Shown piece after piece: positions 52,464 through 60,762 of a stretch of DNA of 64,000 nucleotides (position 1 is its first letter; each line of letters begins with the position of its first letter). This DNA is from Roseovarius sp. EL26 (GTDB lineage Bacteria > Pseudomonadota > Alphaproteobacteria > Rhodobacterales > Rhodobacteraceae): positions 669,606 through 733,605 of the forward strand of contig NZ_OUMZ01000007.1 in NCBI RefSeq assembly GCF_900327775.1. Reading direction: 5' to 3'. The position numbers and the translations under genes were made by a program. Under the pieces are notes generated by a model, which did no database searches, was not told the DNA's origin, and worked only from the letters and a program-made list of their open reading frames with translations.

Positions 52464-53741
52464 TTATGCTTCCTGCGCCGCTTTGATCGACTCTTCCAGA
52501 AGGTCCATGGCTTCGGTCATGATTTCATCTTGAATAGTGATCGGGGCCAGGAATCGGACAACGTTGCCATGAACACCACAGGTCAACAGAACCAGATTGC
52601 GTTTCAGGCCTTCGGCGCGGACTTTGTTGGCAAAATCTGCACTTGGAGTGCTGCCGTCGGCAGTGTTGAACTCGGCCGCAATCATGAAGCCGAGACCACG
52701 AACATCGACCATTTCTGGCACATCGGCGCGGATCGCTTCGAGGCGTTGCTTGAGGCGCGAACCCAACTCGTTGGCGCGATTACAAAGCTGCTCTTCCTCA
52801 ATCACATCCATCACGGCATGTGCAGCGGCGATGCCTAGCGGGTTACCGGCATAGGTGCCGCCCAGACCGCCGGGGTTGGCCGCATCCATCAGATCTGCTT
52901 TGCCGGTTACGGCGGCCAGTGGCAGGCCACCCGCCAGACCCTTGGCCATAGTGGTCAGGTCGGCGGCAACATCGTAATGCTCCATCGCGAACAGCTTACC
53001 AGTACGGGCGAAACCGGTCTGAACCTCGTCTGCAATCATGACCATGCCATGCTCATCACAGATCTCACGAACGGCGCGCATCAGCTCGACCGGGGCCTGA
53101 TAGAAACCACCTTCGCCTTGAACCGGCTCCAGAATGATGGCCGCAACACGGGCAGGGTCCAGATCCGCCTTGAACAGTTGGGTGATCGCAGCCTTGGCAT
53201 CGTCAACGCTGACGTCGTGCAGGTCGATTGGGAAGGGAACGTGGAACACGTCAGGCATCATGGTGCCAAAACCAGCTTTGTATGGCTGTACCTTACCGGT
53301 CAGCGACATGCCCATAAATGTACGGCCATGGAAACCACCACCAAAGGCGATAACGGCCTGACGGTTGGTTGCGGCGCGGGCCACCTTGATGGCGTTTTCA
53401 ACAGCTTCAGCACCAGTTGTGACAAAGATGGTTTTCTTTTCAAAATCACCGGGCACGGCGTCATTCAGGCGCTCGCCCAGACCGATGTAGTTTTCATACG
53501 GCATGACCTGATGGCAGGTGTGGGTGAACTTGCTCAGTTGTTTTTCAACGGCAGCCATGACCTTGGGGTGACGGTGACCCGTGTTGACCACGGCGATGCC
53601 AGCGGCAAAGTCGATGTAGCGGGTACCTTCGACATCCCAAACTTCAGCATTCTCTGCACGCTCTACATAGATCTGTGTCATCATGCCAACGCCACGGGCG
53701 ATGGTCTCGTCACGGCGCTTTGCGATCTCTGCGTTTTTCAT
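52464..53741 (-). CDS. gabT: 4-aminobutyrate aminotransferase
   Basis: PLP-dependent class III omega-aminotransferase, 425 residues, transferring the GABA amino group to 2-oxoglutarate. The PLP lysine is in TTMAKGLAGGLP, and the VMIADEVQTGFARTGK motif binds PLP. The ATG at 53741 (MKNAEIAKRRDE) is at the family N-terminus; the frame open to 54035 runs through the promoter region and the divergent regulator and is rejected. Its 135-bp upstream region holds two palindromes shared with neighbouring genes or overlapping the regulator start. Confidence 0.93.
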   Translation of the reverse strand: MKNAEIAKRRDETIARGVGMMTQIYVERAENAEVWDVEGTRYIDFAAGIAVVNTGHRHPKVMAAVEKQLSKFTHTCHQVMPYENYIGLGERLNDAVPGDFEKKTIFVTTGAEAVENAIKVARAATNRQAVIAFGGGFHGRTFMGMSLTGKVQPYKAGFGTMMPDVFHVPFPIDLHDVSVDDAKAAITQLFKADLDPARVAAIILEPVQGEGGFYQAPVELMRAVREICDEHGMVMIADEVQTGFARTGKLFAMEHYDVAADLTTMAKGLAGGLPLAAVTGKADLMDAANPGGLGGTYAGNPLGIAAAHAVMDVIEEEQLCNRANELGSRLKQRLEAIRADVPEMVDVRGLGFMIAAEFNTADGSTPSADFANKVRAEGLKRNLVLLTCGVHGNVVRFLAPITIQDEIMTEAMDLLEESIKAAQEA

Positions 53742-53796
53742 ATCATGTCCTCTCCAAAAGCCGGTCATGCTGACTCGGGTGAAATGAAATCGCCTC

Positions 53797-53815
53797 ACAC
53801 TATGGATCATTGTGT
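53797..53815. promoter_or_regulatory. 19-bp palindrome ACACNATG-N3-CATNGTGT before gabT
   Basis: ACACTATG-GAT-CATTGTGT, with an extra C/G pair outside each arm (53796-53816). It lies 55 bp before the gabT start codon. The same pattern occurs twice before the C45 hydrolase gene at 57199 and 57241, which supports a common regulator. Confidence 0.6.
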
Positions 53816-53875
53816 GCTTTGCAAACCTTTTTCTAATTTCACGTAAAGCATTGAATCTATGTAGCAGAAGGTTAT

Positions 53876-53897
53876 AGTGTTCAATATTATGAACACT
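53876..53897. promoter_or_regulatory. Palindrome over the XRE-cupin start codon
   Basis: AGTGTTCA-N6-TGAACACT, perfect 8-bp arms, covering the GTG start (53877) and the alternative ATG (53889). The part AATATTATGAACA (53883-53895) differs by one base from the core of the E. coli PuuR box as I remember it. Autoregulation is likely. Confidence 0.55.
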
Positions 53898-54461
53898 GAA
53901 AACACATCGAACACGAATCTCGAAATTGGTGCGCGCTTGCGGTACCTTAGGGAACGGGCAGGCATGTCGCAGCGCGCCTTGGCCAAGGCGGTGGGCGTGC
54001 CCAATTCCACCGTATCCCTGATCGAATCCGGTCAAACCAATCCATCGGTCAGCGCGCTCAAACGTCTGCTGGATGGCATACCCATTGGTTTGTCAGAGTT
54101 TTTTGCCTTTGAGCCAGAGCAAGAGCGTAAAGTGTTTTTCGCCGCCGAAGAGCTGACCGAGATCAGCCGGGGCAAGCTGTCACTGCGTCAGGTTGGGCGC
54201 AATTTGTTTGGGCACAGTCTGCAGATTTTGCACGAAACCTATCAGCCGGGGGCGGATACGGGTGTGAAAAAATACCAGCACGAAGGTGAAGAGGGCGGGA
54301 TCGTCATTTCCGGCCGGATTGAAGTAACAGTCGGGGAAGAACGCAAGATCCTGGGCCCCGGTGATGCCTATCTGTTCAACAGCAACATGCCGCATCGATT
54401 CAAGGCCATCGGTGCCGCACCCTGCGAGATTATCAGCGCCTGCACCCCGCCGACGTTTTGA
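53877..54461 (+). CDS. XRE-family regulator with cupin domain (PuuR-like)
   Basis: A 194-residue regulator. The N-terminal HTH_3 domain (about 18-72) has MSQRALAKAVGVPNSTVSLIESGQ. The C-terminal cupin_2 domain (about 110-190) has GIVISGRIEVTVGEE and GPGDAYLFNSNMPHRF. This architecture is that of PuuR, the repressor of putrescine use in E. coli. The GTG start has AGAAGG five bases upstream; an ATG four codons later is the alternative. It is divergent from gabT and probably controls it and itself. The ligand is likely a polyamine or GABA-like amine, by family and context. Confidence 0.87.
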   Translation: MFNIMNTENTSNTNLEIGARLRYLRERAGMSQRALAKAVGVPNSTVSLIESGQTNPSVSALKRLLDGIPIGLSEFFAFEPEQERKVFFAAEELTEISRGKLSLRQVGRNLFGHSLQILHETYQPGADTGVKKYQHEGEEGGIVISGRIEVTVGEERKILGPGDAYLFNSNMPHRFKAIGAAPCEIISACTPPTF

Positions 54462-54568
54462 TGAAATGCGGGTCGGCATTGGGAACATGTCGCATGACAG
54501 TCTGTTTTCGGTCATTCTTTCCTCACATTTTACTACAATTTAGGGATGAGTGACGTTTGGGGAGAAGT

Positions 54569-55099
54569 ATGAATTCGACGCTTGAATTTGAGCAGTTTAA
54601 GCTTACTACACCATTGGAAAATAGAATGAAGTTGCGATGCAACGCAGTGTTGAGGCTTTGTGTTGTGGGGGGCTCATTTCTGATTTGTTTTGCTGAACTA
54701 GTGGGCATTGAAGTTTGGACATTTTCCCAAAGCAGCTTAATTGTTGTCCTTGGGCTATGGATCGGAATAGGTACCAACGCAGAGTTCTATGAACCGTTCT
54801 GGCGCAAATTTGGGCCATTGGGGCAATTGGCAATATTGGTCTCGCTTTTGATGATTGGTGCTGGCCTTCTATTCTCAGAAGGGCATATATTTTGGCGAAA
54901 GGTGTCGGCTTTCAGTACGCTTATGGTCTTGGCTTGGATTGCTTGGTATTTGATGCAGATGATGTGGGAGCCAATGCATGCTGCGCGATATAGGCAATTA
55001 CAAAGGTACCTACGAACCCTACCGAGAAGGGAGCGCTCCGAAGCACGAAAGCACTTGATGGCGAATTTCGCGAGGCTTGTTTCAGAAGGTTTCCGATAA
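54569..55099 (+). CDS. Hypothetical membrane protein
   Basis: A 176-residue protein from the ATG at 54569, with GGGGAGA just upstream. Four hydrophobic segments are visible: VGGSFLICFAELVG, LIVVLGLWIGIGT, GQLAILVSLLMIGAGLLF and STLMVLAWIAWYLM. A basic cytoplasmic tail, RYLRTLPRRERSEARKH, follows. Base composition is more AT-rich than the surrounding metabolic genes. It is unrelated in look to its neighbours and no family is recognised. Confidence 0.6.
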   Translation: MNSTLEFEQFKLTTPLENRMKLRCNAVLRLCVVGGSFLICFAELVGIEVWTFSQSSLIVVLGLWIGIGTNAEFYEPFWRKFGPLGQLAILVSLLMIGAGLLFSEGHIFWRKVSAFSTLMVLAWIAWYLMQMMWEPMHAARYRQLQRYLRTLPRRERSEARKHLMANFARLVSEGFR

Positions 55100-55231
55100 T
55101 TGTGAAGTCAACTGCTCGGCAAACTGCCATGATTGACGTCGTGGACCACAAACAACCGCTTGCGCCCACGAGTCATCTGCGAATTACAGCGCTCATGCAA
55201 AGGGAACGCTAAAATCACTCGGATTGTTTGA

Positions 55232-56098
55232 TTAACCACGCACAGGACGTTTGGCTTTTTCCAACGGACCGAGTGAGTTCAGATATTCGGTCTGGTGGCT
55301 GCCATTGTTGTAGATCGGGAAGGTCATGTCTGTGTCGCGGAAGCTTTTGAGGGGTTGACCCATGTTCAACAGACCTTGCTGCCGTTGGCGACGGACTAAA
55401 TCGAAGTCAACCTCAATCGGGATCAGTTCCTCGTTGACCGATCCGTCGTGCAACAACTGACCTGCCGGGTCGATGACGCGGGAATAGCCGTTGCCACCCG
55501 CCATCAGACCGTTGATGGCAAAGACATAGGATTGGAACATCGCGGCTGAGGCTTGCGCTATGACCAGATCGGCGTGGCGATCGACAAAGCTGGCCAGAAC
55601 CGGGTTGATGATCACCTCGGCCCCTTGGGAGACCATGGTGCGGGTCAGCTCAGGGAACCAGATGTCATAGCAGATCGACATCCCAAATTTACCGACGTGT
55701 GGGACATCAAAGGTGCAAACCTCGGTGCCGGGGGTGGTATGGCTTTCATAGGGCGTGAAAGGGAACATCTTGCGGTAGCGGGTGACAATTTCGCCCGCCG
55801 GGTTGATCACCGGTGCGGTGTTGTAGATCACGCCGTCGACCTCGCCCTTTTCATAGTAAGAGCCGGGGATCAGCCAGATGCCATATTTCTGCGCCAGTTC
55901 ACGGCATTGGGTTTCATATTCGCCATCTTGTGGCTGCGCCGATTGCGGGTTGGGGCCGGAATGGCACAGCTCGCTGAACACGACCATCTCGACCCAGGGG
56001 TAGAGGTGCATCATGATGGCCAGACGTTTTTTCATTTCTGGCATGTTGTCATGCACCCCAAGGTGCATCTGAATTCCACCAATGGCGAATTTTGTCAT
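55232..56098 (-). CDS. Nitrilase-superfamily amidase
   Basis: Carbon-nitrogen hydrolase, 288 residues, with the complete catalytic triad: Glu43 (VVFSELCHSG), Lys110 (RYRKMFPF) and Cys143 (SICYDIWFPE). The CYDIWFPE sequence is like that of aliphatic amidases and formamidases rather than N-carbamoylputrescine amidase. It would hydrolyse a small amide to an acid and ammonia. It follows the C45 hydrolase gene by 26 nt in the same unit and has AAAGGA before the ATG. The substrate is unknown. Confidence 0.87.
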   Translation of the reverse strand: MTKFAIGGIQMHLGVHDNMPEMKKRLAIMMHLYPWVEMVVFSELCHSGPNPQSAQPQDGEYETQCRELAQKYGIWLIPGSYYEKGEVDGVIYNTAPVINPAGEIVTRYRKMFPFTPYESHTTPGTEVCTFDVPHVGKFGMSICYDIWFPELTRTMVSQGAEVIINPVLASFVDRHADLVIAQASAAMFQSYVFAINGLMAGGNGYSRVIDPAGQLLHDGSVNEELIPIEVDFDLVRRQRQQGLLNMGQPLKSFRDTDMTFPIYNNGSHQTEYLNSLGPLEKAKRPVRG

Positions 56099-56124
56099 GG
56101 CTTTGTCCTTTGTGAGTGTTCTGT

Positions 56125-57171
56125 TTACAGCAAGTGAGACCCTTGGGCATCAAATCGCAGAGGGATACGATTGGTCGGCCAGTCGTTGACTGACCACTGC
56201 CCGGCAGAGCCGTTGCTGAAAATGAGTTCCAAACTGGAGGTGACGGGGCGATAGAGGCTGGTAAAAACCGTGCCAAATCCGCGATTATACTGGGTGGCAA
56301 ACACCGGCGGGCTGAGGAAAAGCTGCTTCATCTGTTCCGCAGAGGGCGAGATGGGACTGGCCAAAGTACGTTCCAATATCTCGGCCCGTTCCATGGTGGC
56401 CGAGAAACGACCATGCCCGGTGAGTTCAACTCCAAGCTGGTGATTAGTGGCCCAGTTTTGTTGTTTCATAATCGGTGGTCGATCAGGGGCCAGAAAGGCC
56501 GTGATGGTGTCAGCAGAGCGATCCGTCAGGGTCACATTGTAAGACATGTGACAGGGCATGCGCCGCAGAACCTCGACTGCGTCCTGTACGTCGGTGCAGA
56601 CCTCCAAAATATAGCGGATGATCAGCGGGATGCCAAAACCGATACCAACTTTGAGACGCCCACCAAAGCTGAGCGAAATCGCAAGGCCGTTTTCATTGAC
56701 GCCGTCTGATAGCCCGCTGAGACCGTCGACCATGCCGATCACGCGCTTGCCGCGCCAGTTGGTGCGCAACAAGGTCAGTTCATTGAGGGCAGGGTCCAGA
56801 TCATAGTTTCTGATCAGGAACGGGCCATGTTGGTCAGTTGATGCAGCTTGTGAGCAGTTTGTCAGATAACGAGGCGGGCACCAAAAGGTTAGAAAGCTGC
56901 GGAAGGTTTCGTCATTTGGCGCAATGTTGGCCAGCCGATCAATCAGGCGTTCCAGCTCGGGCATGTAGCGCCGGATGGCGCGGTTGCCATCCTCAAGACT
57001 TGCGCTGGAATGGCCTTTTGCGTCGAACCACTTTTTCCACGCGGGCCAGAATCGGTGATGGACCTCACCCCAGGCCCCAGCTGGATAGTCCTCGGACAAT
57101 ACGGTTAACTGCCTGTGCATGGCAGAATCAGGCACCAAGCCGTTGTTTTTTATGTCCGGTGGGGTGGTCAT
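56125..57171 (-). CDS. C45-family (acyl-CoA:6-APA acyltransferase-like) Ntn-hydrolase
   Basis: An Ntn-hydrolase related to isopenicillin-N acyltransferase, 348 residues. Cys106 in TNCSQAA is the likely nucleophile. Family members self-cleave immediately before such a Cys (Cys103 in the fungal enzyme). The downstream IRNYDLDP (about 119-126) and GLSDGVNENGLAISLSFGG are conserved in the C45 family. It may hydrolyse or form an amide bond, in line with the amidase gene that follows. The ATG at 57171 has AAGGA upstream, and two palindromic operators lie 28-88 bp upstream. Confidence 0.85.
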   Translation of the reverse strand: MTTPPDIKNNGLVPDSAMHRQLTVLSEDYPAGAWGEVHHRFWPAWKKWFDAKGHSSASLEDGNRAIRRYMPELERLIDRLANIAPNDETFRSFLTFWCPPRYLTNCSQAASTDQHGPFLIRNYDLDPALNELTLLRTNWRGKRVIGMVDGLSGLSDGVNENGLAISLSFGGRLKVGIGFGIPLIIRYILEVCTDVQDAVEVLRRMPCHMSYNVTLTDRSADTITAFLAPDRPPIMKQQNWATNHQLGVELTGHGRFSATMERAEILERTLASPISPSAEQMKQLFLSPPVFATQYNRGFGTVFTSLYRPVTSSLELIFSNGSAGQWSVNDWPTNRIPLRFDAQGSHLL

Positions 57172-57198
57172 ATCTGTCCTTATAGGCCGCAGGATCGC

Positions 57199-57217
57199 AC
57201 ACTATGATACATGGTGT
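57199..57217. promoter_or_regulatory. 19-bp palindrome, proximal copy before the C45 hydrolase gene
   Basis: ACACTATG-ATA-CATGGTGT. Same pattern as at 53797. It lies 28 bp before the C45 hydrolase start codon. Confidence 0.6.
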
Positions 57218-57240
57218 TGCATTTGCAATCAAAAAAAACT

Positions 57241-57259
57241 ACACCATGCTCCATAGTGT
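57241..57259. promoter_or_regulatory. 19-bp palindrome, distal copy before the C45 hydrolase gene
   Basis: ACACCATG-CTC-CATAGTGT. Its centre lies 42 bp from the proximal copy, four helical turns, so two dimers would bind the same face. It is also 49 bp before the divergent VOC gene. Confidence 0.6.
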
Positions 57260-57307
57260 TGCCAGTCACCTTTCTGTGTGAATCTGGCTTTCAATTGGAG
57301 ATTGACC

Positions 57308-57796
57308 ATGAAAAAACCAGCAATTCGCCCGCGTGGCTATACGACAATTACAGCATCTGTTGCCGTAGATGACGTTGCAGCAACTATTGAATTTTTGAAC
57401 GCAGCCTTTGGCGCCGAAGTTCAGGTACAGGACGATGCCGACGCCCCTAGCTTTGCCTCTTTGAAAATTGGCAATGCGATGTTGTTTGTGACCCGTGGAT
57501 GGGCCGCACACGGCCATATGCCGCAAAGCTATACCGCCTCAAGCGCGGTCTCGCTGCATCTTTATGTTGATGACGTTGTTGCAATGTCCGAGCAGGCGAT
57601 TGCCGCAGGCGCGACCCTGTTGTCCGCGCCTACTGAAACCTACTGGGGTGAGCTCACAGCCGCTCTGGCAGACCCGTTTGGCCAAATCTGGACCGTTGCA
57701 GAACGTGTTGAGGCCCTGACAGGCAAAGACATCGCAGCGCGTCGCGACGCGGTTTTGGCTGTAAACGATCCAGTTGACGCGCAGCCTGAAGCGTGA
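57308..57796 (+). CDS. VOC-superfamily (PhnB/glyoxalase-like) protein
   Basis: A 162-residue vicinal-oxygen-chelate fold protein from the ATG at 57308 (GGAGATT upstream). It is a single pair of beta-alpha-beta-beta-beta modules: ITASVAVDDVAATIEFLNAAFG at the start, SLHLYVDDVVAMSEQAIAAGA in the second half and DPFGQIWTVAE near the end. Such proteins may bind a metal and a small ligand or detoxify reactive compounds. It is divergent from the C45 hydrolase gene across the shared operators. Confidence 0.82.
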   Translation: MKKPAIRPRGYTTITASVAVDDVAATIEFLNAAFGAEVQVQDDADAPSFASLKIGNAMLFVTRGWAAHGHMPQSYTASSAVSLHLYVDDVVAMSEQAIAAGATLLSAPTETYWGELTAALADPFGQIWTVAERVEALTGKDIAARRDAVLAVNDPVDAQPEA

Positions 57797-57835
57797 AGAT
57801 ACTGAGGGAACAGCCTTTCTACTATCGAGACATTT

Positions 57836-58189
57836 ATGAACGCTAATCCCGCACCAACCAGTACCATCCGGCAGGGCGACCTGTTCAGCCTGATGGTCGA
57901 AGACCGTATTACGGACTATCCCGTTGCTGTGCGCACTGTGCGCGAAGTGGCGGGCGGTGGTTTTGCCAACAATGACCGTTATCCCAACACGTGGACGGTC
58001 TATTTTCTGGTCGATGGTCAATGGGCTCTGGTCGAATCCGCCCGCGGATTACGGCGCGAATGGTCCAGCCTTGACCGGTTGGAAAAATGGCTATTATCTT
58101 TCGGTTTCCGGTTCTTCTGGGTTCGCAACGATATTGAGCCGATAGCCCCATCAGAGGATGGTCCGTTAGGTGGGCCGAATATGAAGTAA
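57836..58189 (+). CDS. Small hypothetical protein
   Basis: A 117-residue soluble protein, 39 nt after the VOC gene and so probably co-transcribed. It has alternating hydrophobic strands (WTVYFLVDGQWALVESARG) and a C-terminal WLLSFGFRFFWVRNDIEP. No motif is recognised. It is followed directly by a strong bidirectional terminator. Confidence 0.6.
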   Translation: MNANPAPTSTIRQGDLFSLMVEDRITDYPVAVRTVREVAGGGFANNDRYPNTWTVYFLVDGQWALVESARGLRREWSSLDRLEKWLLSFGFRFFWVRNDIEPIAPSEDGPLGGPNMK

Positions 58190-58190
58190 T

Positions 58191-58219
58191 AAAAAGGCTG
58201 GGGTTTACCCAGCCTTTTT
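58191..58219. terminator. Bidirectional intrinsic terminator
   Basis: Perfect 12-bp stem AAAAAGGCTGGG / CCCAGCCTTTTT with a 5-nt loop, with a run of T at the 3' end on both strands. It ends the VOC operon (plus) and the ATP-grasp gene (minus), which are convergent. Confidence 0.85.
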
Positions 58220-58248
58220 ACTTTTTCTGCATTGAATTGCAGAGCGTT

Positions 58249-59724
58249 CTAGAACCACTTTCCTTCAGACAAGTCATCCGGAACGGCCGCAGCCTGTTGT
58301 GGCATCAGTGGGATCGACTTGAACTGTGCCTTGATCCCGGCATTCCAAAGTTTGGCGCGTTTGGTCAGATTGCGCTTGTCGGTTTGCATACGTCCTCGGG
58401 TCAAAAGACAGCCCAAATCGGCCCCGTGATAGCAATAATCCCCGGCACTATAGACGCGGAGGTAGAAGGCCTCGGTTTCCTGACCCAGAGACGTGATGTT
58501 GAGAGCCGAACGGGCAAAGTGAACGTCGCCGTTTTCGTCTAAACGCCAGATCCCGGATTGTGGGGCCTTTGTGATCAGCTCGACCTTGTCGTCGGTCTGT
58601 TTCAGCACCAGCTGGGTCCAGTTGTCATACTCTGTCCAGCGGGCCTGAATCTCAGCAACATCGATCTCGTAATCCACATCCAGGAATTCGAGCAGATGGA
58701 ACAAGAACAGGGGGCAACCGCCATAGGTTGAGGTGATCAGGTTCGTGGGGGGTGTTACACCGCTGACCCGTGGGTTCAGTTCGCCCAAGTAAACTTCGTT
58801 GGTGTCGGTATCGAGAAGGAAGTCGAGGCAGAAGACGCCTTTGTAACCTTCTTTATACAGGCGGTCGCCAAAGTTGCGCACCATCTCCTGTACCTGCTCG
58901 GCCACACCATCGGGTAACAGTTGCGGAGACACATCATTGCCACACCAACCACCTTTGTAAGGCGTAACTTCTGCAAAGCCGGTGATGTCGGTCATGACAG
59001 GACCCACAAGTGTGCCGTGGCGTGTGGCGCAGCCTTCGACAGCACCGGGCAGGTGGTTTAGGTACTTCATCACCTTGAGCTGTTGATCGACGATCTTGCC
59101 CGAATATTTATCCCAATCTTTGCGGGATTTGATGAAGAATGTTGTGCGCCCGCTATCACCATAAGGAGTTTGCACCACCAGATTTGGGCCTAGCTTGGCG
59201 CTGTCGGCGAGCTCCATCAACTCTTCATAAGTATCGGCATGACCCAGAACGTTGGGGGCGGATGCGACGCCTGCGTCGTTGCCTAGCTGGGTGGTGACGA
59301 TCTTGCTGTCGAGATGCTCACGCAGGGCTGCGGGGGCCAAGGCAACGCTCAGACCGGCATCTGCGCAAAGCTGTTCTGTCTTTTCATTAAACATCACGAA
59401 GATCGCCAGGCCATCCTTACGAGCCTGAGCTCGCTCTAGAAATTCGGGGTGTGAGACCAGATAGTTGGCGACGTCTTCCATCGACTGGAAATCATCATGT
59501 GGCATTCTTGTGGGAACGAAAGATCGGTCGTGATTGCCGTCAAAAATGTCAAAGTAATTTATATATTCTAATCCGCCGACCCATTGATCCAGTCCAAGTA
59601 AACTGTAGGGCGTAGGGGTAACGACATAAATGGGTGTCTCATTTTTACGTAAAAACTGGAAAATCTCTGACAGAGATTTCAATTTCTTACGGCTGCCGCC
59701 ACGTTTGGCCTTCTTTTTTGTCAT
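58249..59724 (-). CDS. ATP-grasp superfamily ligase
   Basis: A 491-residue protein from the ATG at 59724, which has CAGGAG seven bases upstream. The upstream in-frame ATG at 59748 is rejected. The start is very basic (MTKKKAKRGGSRKKLKS). An ATP-grasp fold covers the middle. The nucleotide-binding loop is VQTPYGDSGRTTFFI (about 205-220) and the Mg-binding strand-loop is YLGELNPRVSGVTPP (about 320). This family forms acyl-phosphates and joins a carboxylate to an amine or thiol, or carboxylates biotin. No biotin or carboxyltransferase partner is nearby, so an amino-acid or amide ligase is as likely as a carboxylase. Confidence 0.78.
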   Translation of the reverse strand: MTKKKAKRGGSRKKLKSLSEIFQFLRKNETPIYVVTPTPYSLLGLDQWVGGLEYINYFDIFDGNHDRSFVPTRMPHDDFQSMEDVANYLVSHPEFLERAQARKDGLAIFVMFNEKTEQLCADAGLSVALAPAALREHLDSKIVTTQLGNDAGVASAPNVLGHADTYEELMELADSAKLGPNLVVQTPYGDSGRTTFFIKSRKDWDKYSGKIVDQQLKVMKYLNHLPGAVEGCATRHGTLVGPVMTDITGFAEVTPYKGGWCGNDVSPQLLPDGVAEQVQEMVRNFGDRLYKEGYKGVFCLDFLLDTDTNEVYLGELNPRVSGVTPPTNLITSTYGGCPLFLFHLLEFLDVDYEIDVAEIQARWTEYDNWTQLVLKQTDDKVELITKAPQSGIWRLDENGDVHFARSALNITSLGQETEAFYLRVYSAGDYCYHGADLGCLLTRGRMQTDKRNLTKRAKLWNAGIKAQFKSIPLMPQQAAAVPDDLSEGKWF

Positions 59725-59916
59725 TTTTTTCTCCTGTTGGAACCCCATAACACCCGTTTACGACGTGAATGTCACGCCTTTAACGTGTTATCTGGGATTG
59801 TTAGGGGATCTGGTGTTTATTCGCGACTGCACAAGCCATGAGAATCTGTTGTCAAATCGGGTGTAATGTAAGATTGCTAAAAGCCATGACCCGTAGCTTT
59901 TCAATTTGGATCGATT

Positions 59917-60762
59917 ATGAATTACCTTAAAGAACCTCTGGTTCATTTCTGTGTGCTTGGCCTGTGTGTGTTTGGTTGGTTTGCTCTGGTTTCTAGTGAA
60001 GAGATTAACGAGACCGTTGATGGCGACCGAGTTGAAGTGTCTCAACACATCAGTGACGTGCTTGCACAAACGTTTACTGCGACCTGGAAGAGATCACCTA
60101 CAGAAGGCGAGTTGGCGGCGCTTATTGAAGATCACATCACCGAAGAGGTATTGGTCAGAGAGGCATATGAGCTGGGCCTGGAGCGTGGTGATGGTGTTAT
60201 ACGGTCAAGATTGCGCCAGAAGATGACCTTTTTGTCCACATCCGCAGCACAGGCAGCCATGCCAGACGATGCGGAATTGTTGTCCTTCTTCGAAGAGAAT
60301 GCAGCGCAATATGAAGTGCAGGGGCAGGTTGCTTTTACACAGGTGTTTCTTGGTTCTAACCCAGCCGAAACTGAGGTGGAAAAGGCCCTTGCAAAACTGT
60401 CTGATGGCACACCGAACACTTCTGTCGGGGTTGCGACCTTATTGCCGGCACAGATTTCACTTGCGCCGCAACAAGTCATTGACGGAACATTCGGACGTGG
60501 TTTTTTTGAGCAATTAGAGAGTGTTGATATTAATACTTGGAGTGGACCTTACGTGTCTGGCTACGGGACTCACCTCGTGCGGGTAAGCGATAAGCGTGAT
60601 GTTACCACCCCAGATTTGGAAAGCATCAAAGATCAGGTGTTGGTTGATTGGCGTCGGGAAATGTCTAATCAATTGTCCGAAGCCTATGTGCAGAAACTGC
60701 GCGAAAAATATGATATCATCTTACCGGATTCAGCTGCTATACAAGAACAGGCAAATCAATGA
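59917..60762 (+). CDS. Membrane-anchored parvulin-type peptidyl-prolyl isomerase
   Basis: A 281-residue protein with one N-terminal membrane helix (VHFCVLGLCVFGWFALVSS, about 9-27). A chaperone-like helical segment follows, then a parvulin domain from about residue 140 (GQVAFTQVFLGSNPAETEVEKAL), with a C-terminal tail (SEAYVQKLREKYDIILP). It probably assists folding of periplasmic or membrane proteins. It overlaps the next gene by 4 nt (ATGA). The pairing with a HupE/UreJ-like protein suggests it serves that protein or its metal-dependent pathway. Confidence 0.82.
   Translation: MNYLKEPLVHFCVLGLCVFGWFALVSSEEINETVDGDRVEVSQHISDVLAQTFTATWKRSPTEGELAALIEDHITEEVLVREAYELGLERGDGVIRSRLRQKMTFLSTSAAQAAMPDDAELLSFFEENAAQYEVQGQVAFTQVFLGSNPAETEVEKALAKLSDGTPNTSVGVATLLPAQISLAPQQVIDGTFGRGFFEQLESVDINTWSGPYVSGYGTHLVRVSDKRDVTTPDLESIKDQVLVDWRREMSNQLSEAYVQKLREKYDIILPDSAAIQEQANQ

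Noticed and set aside
53742-54035. Upstream extension of gabT by 98 codons
   Set aside because: It runs through the promoter region, both palindromes and the start of the divergent regulator; the family N-terminus is at 53741.
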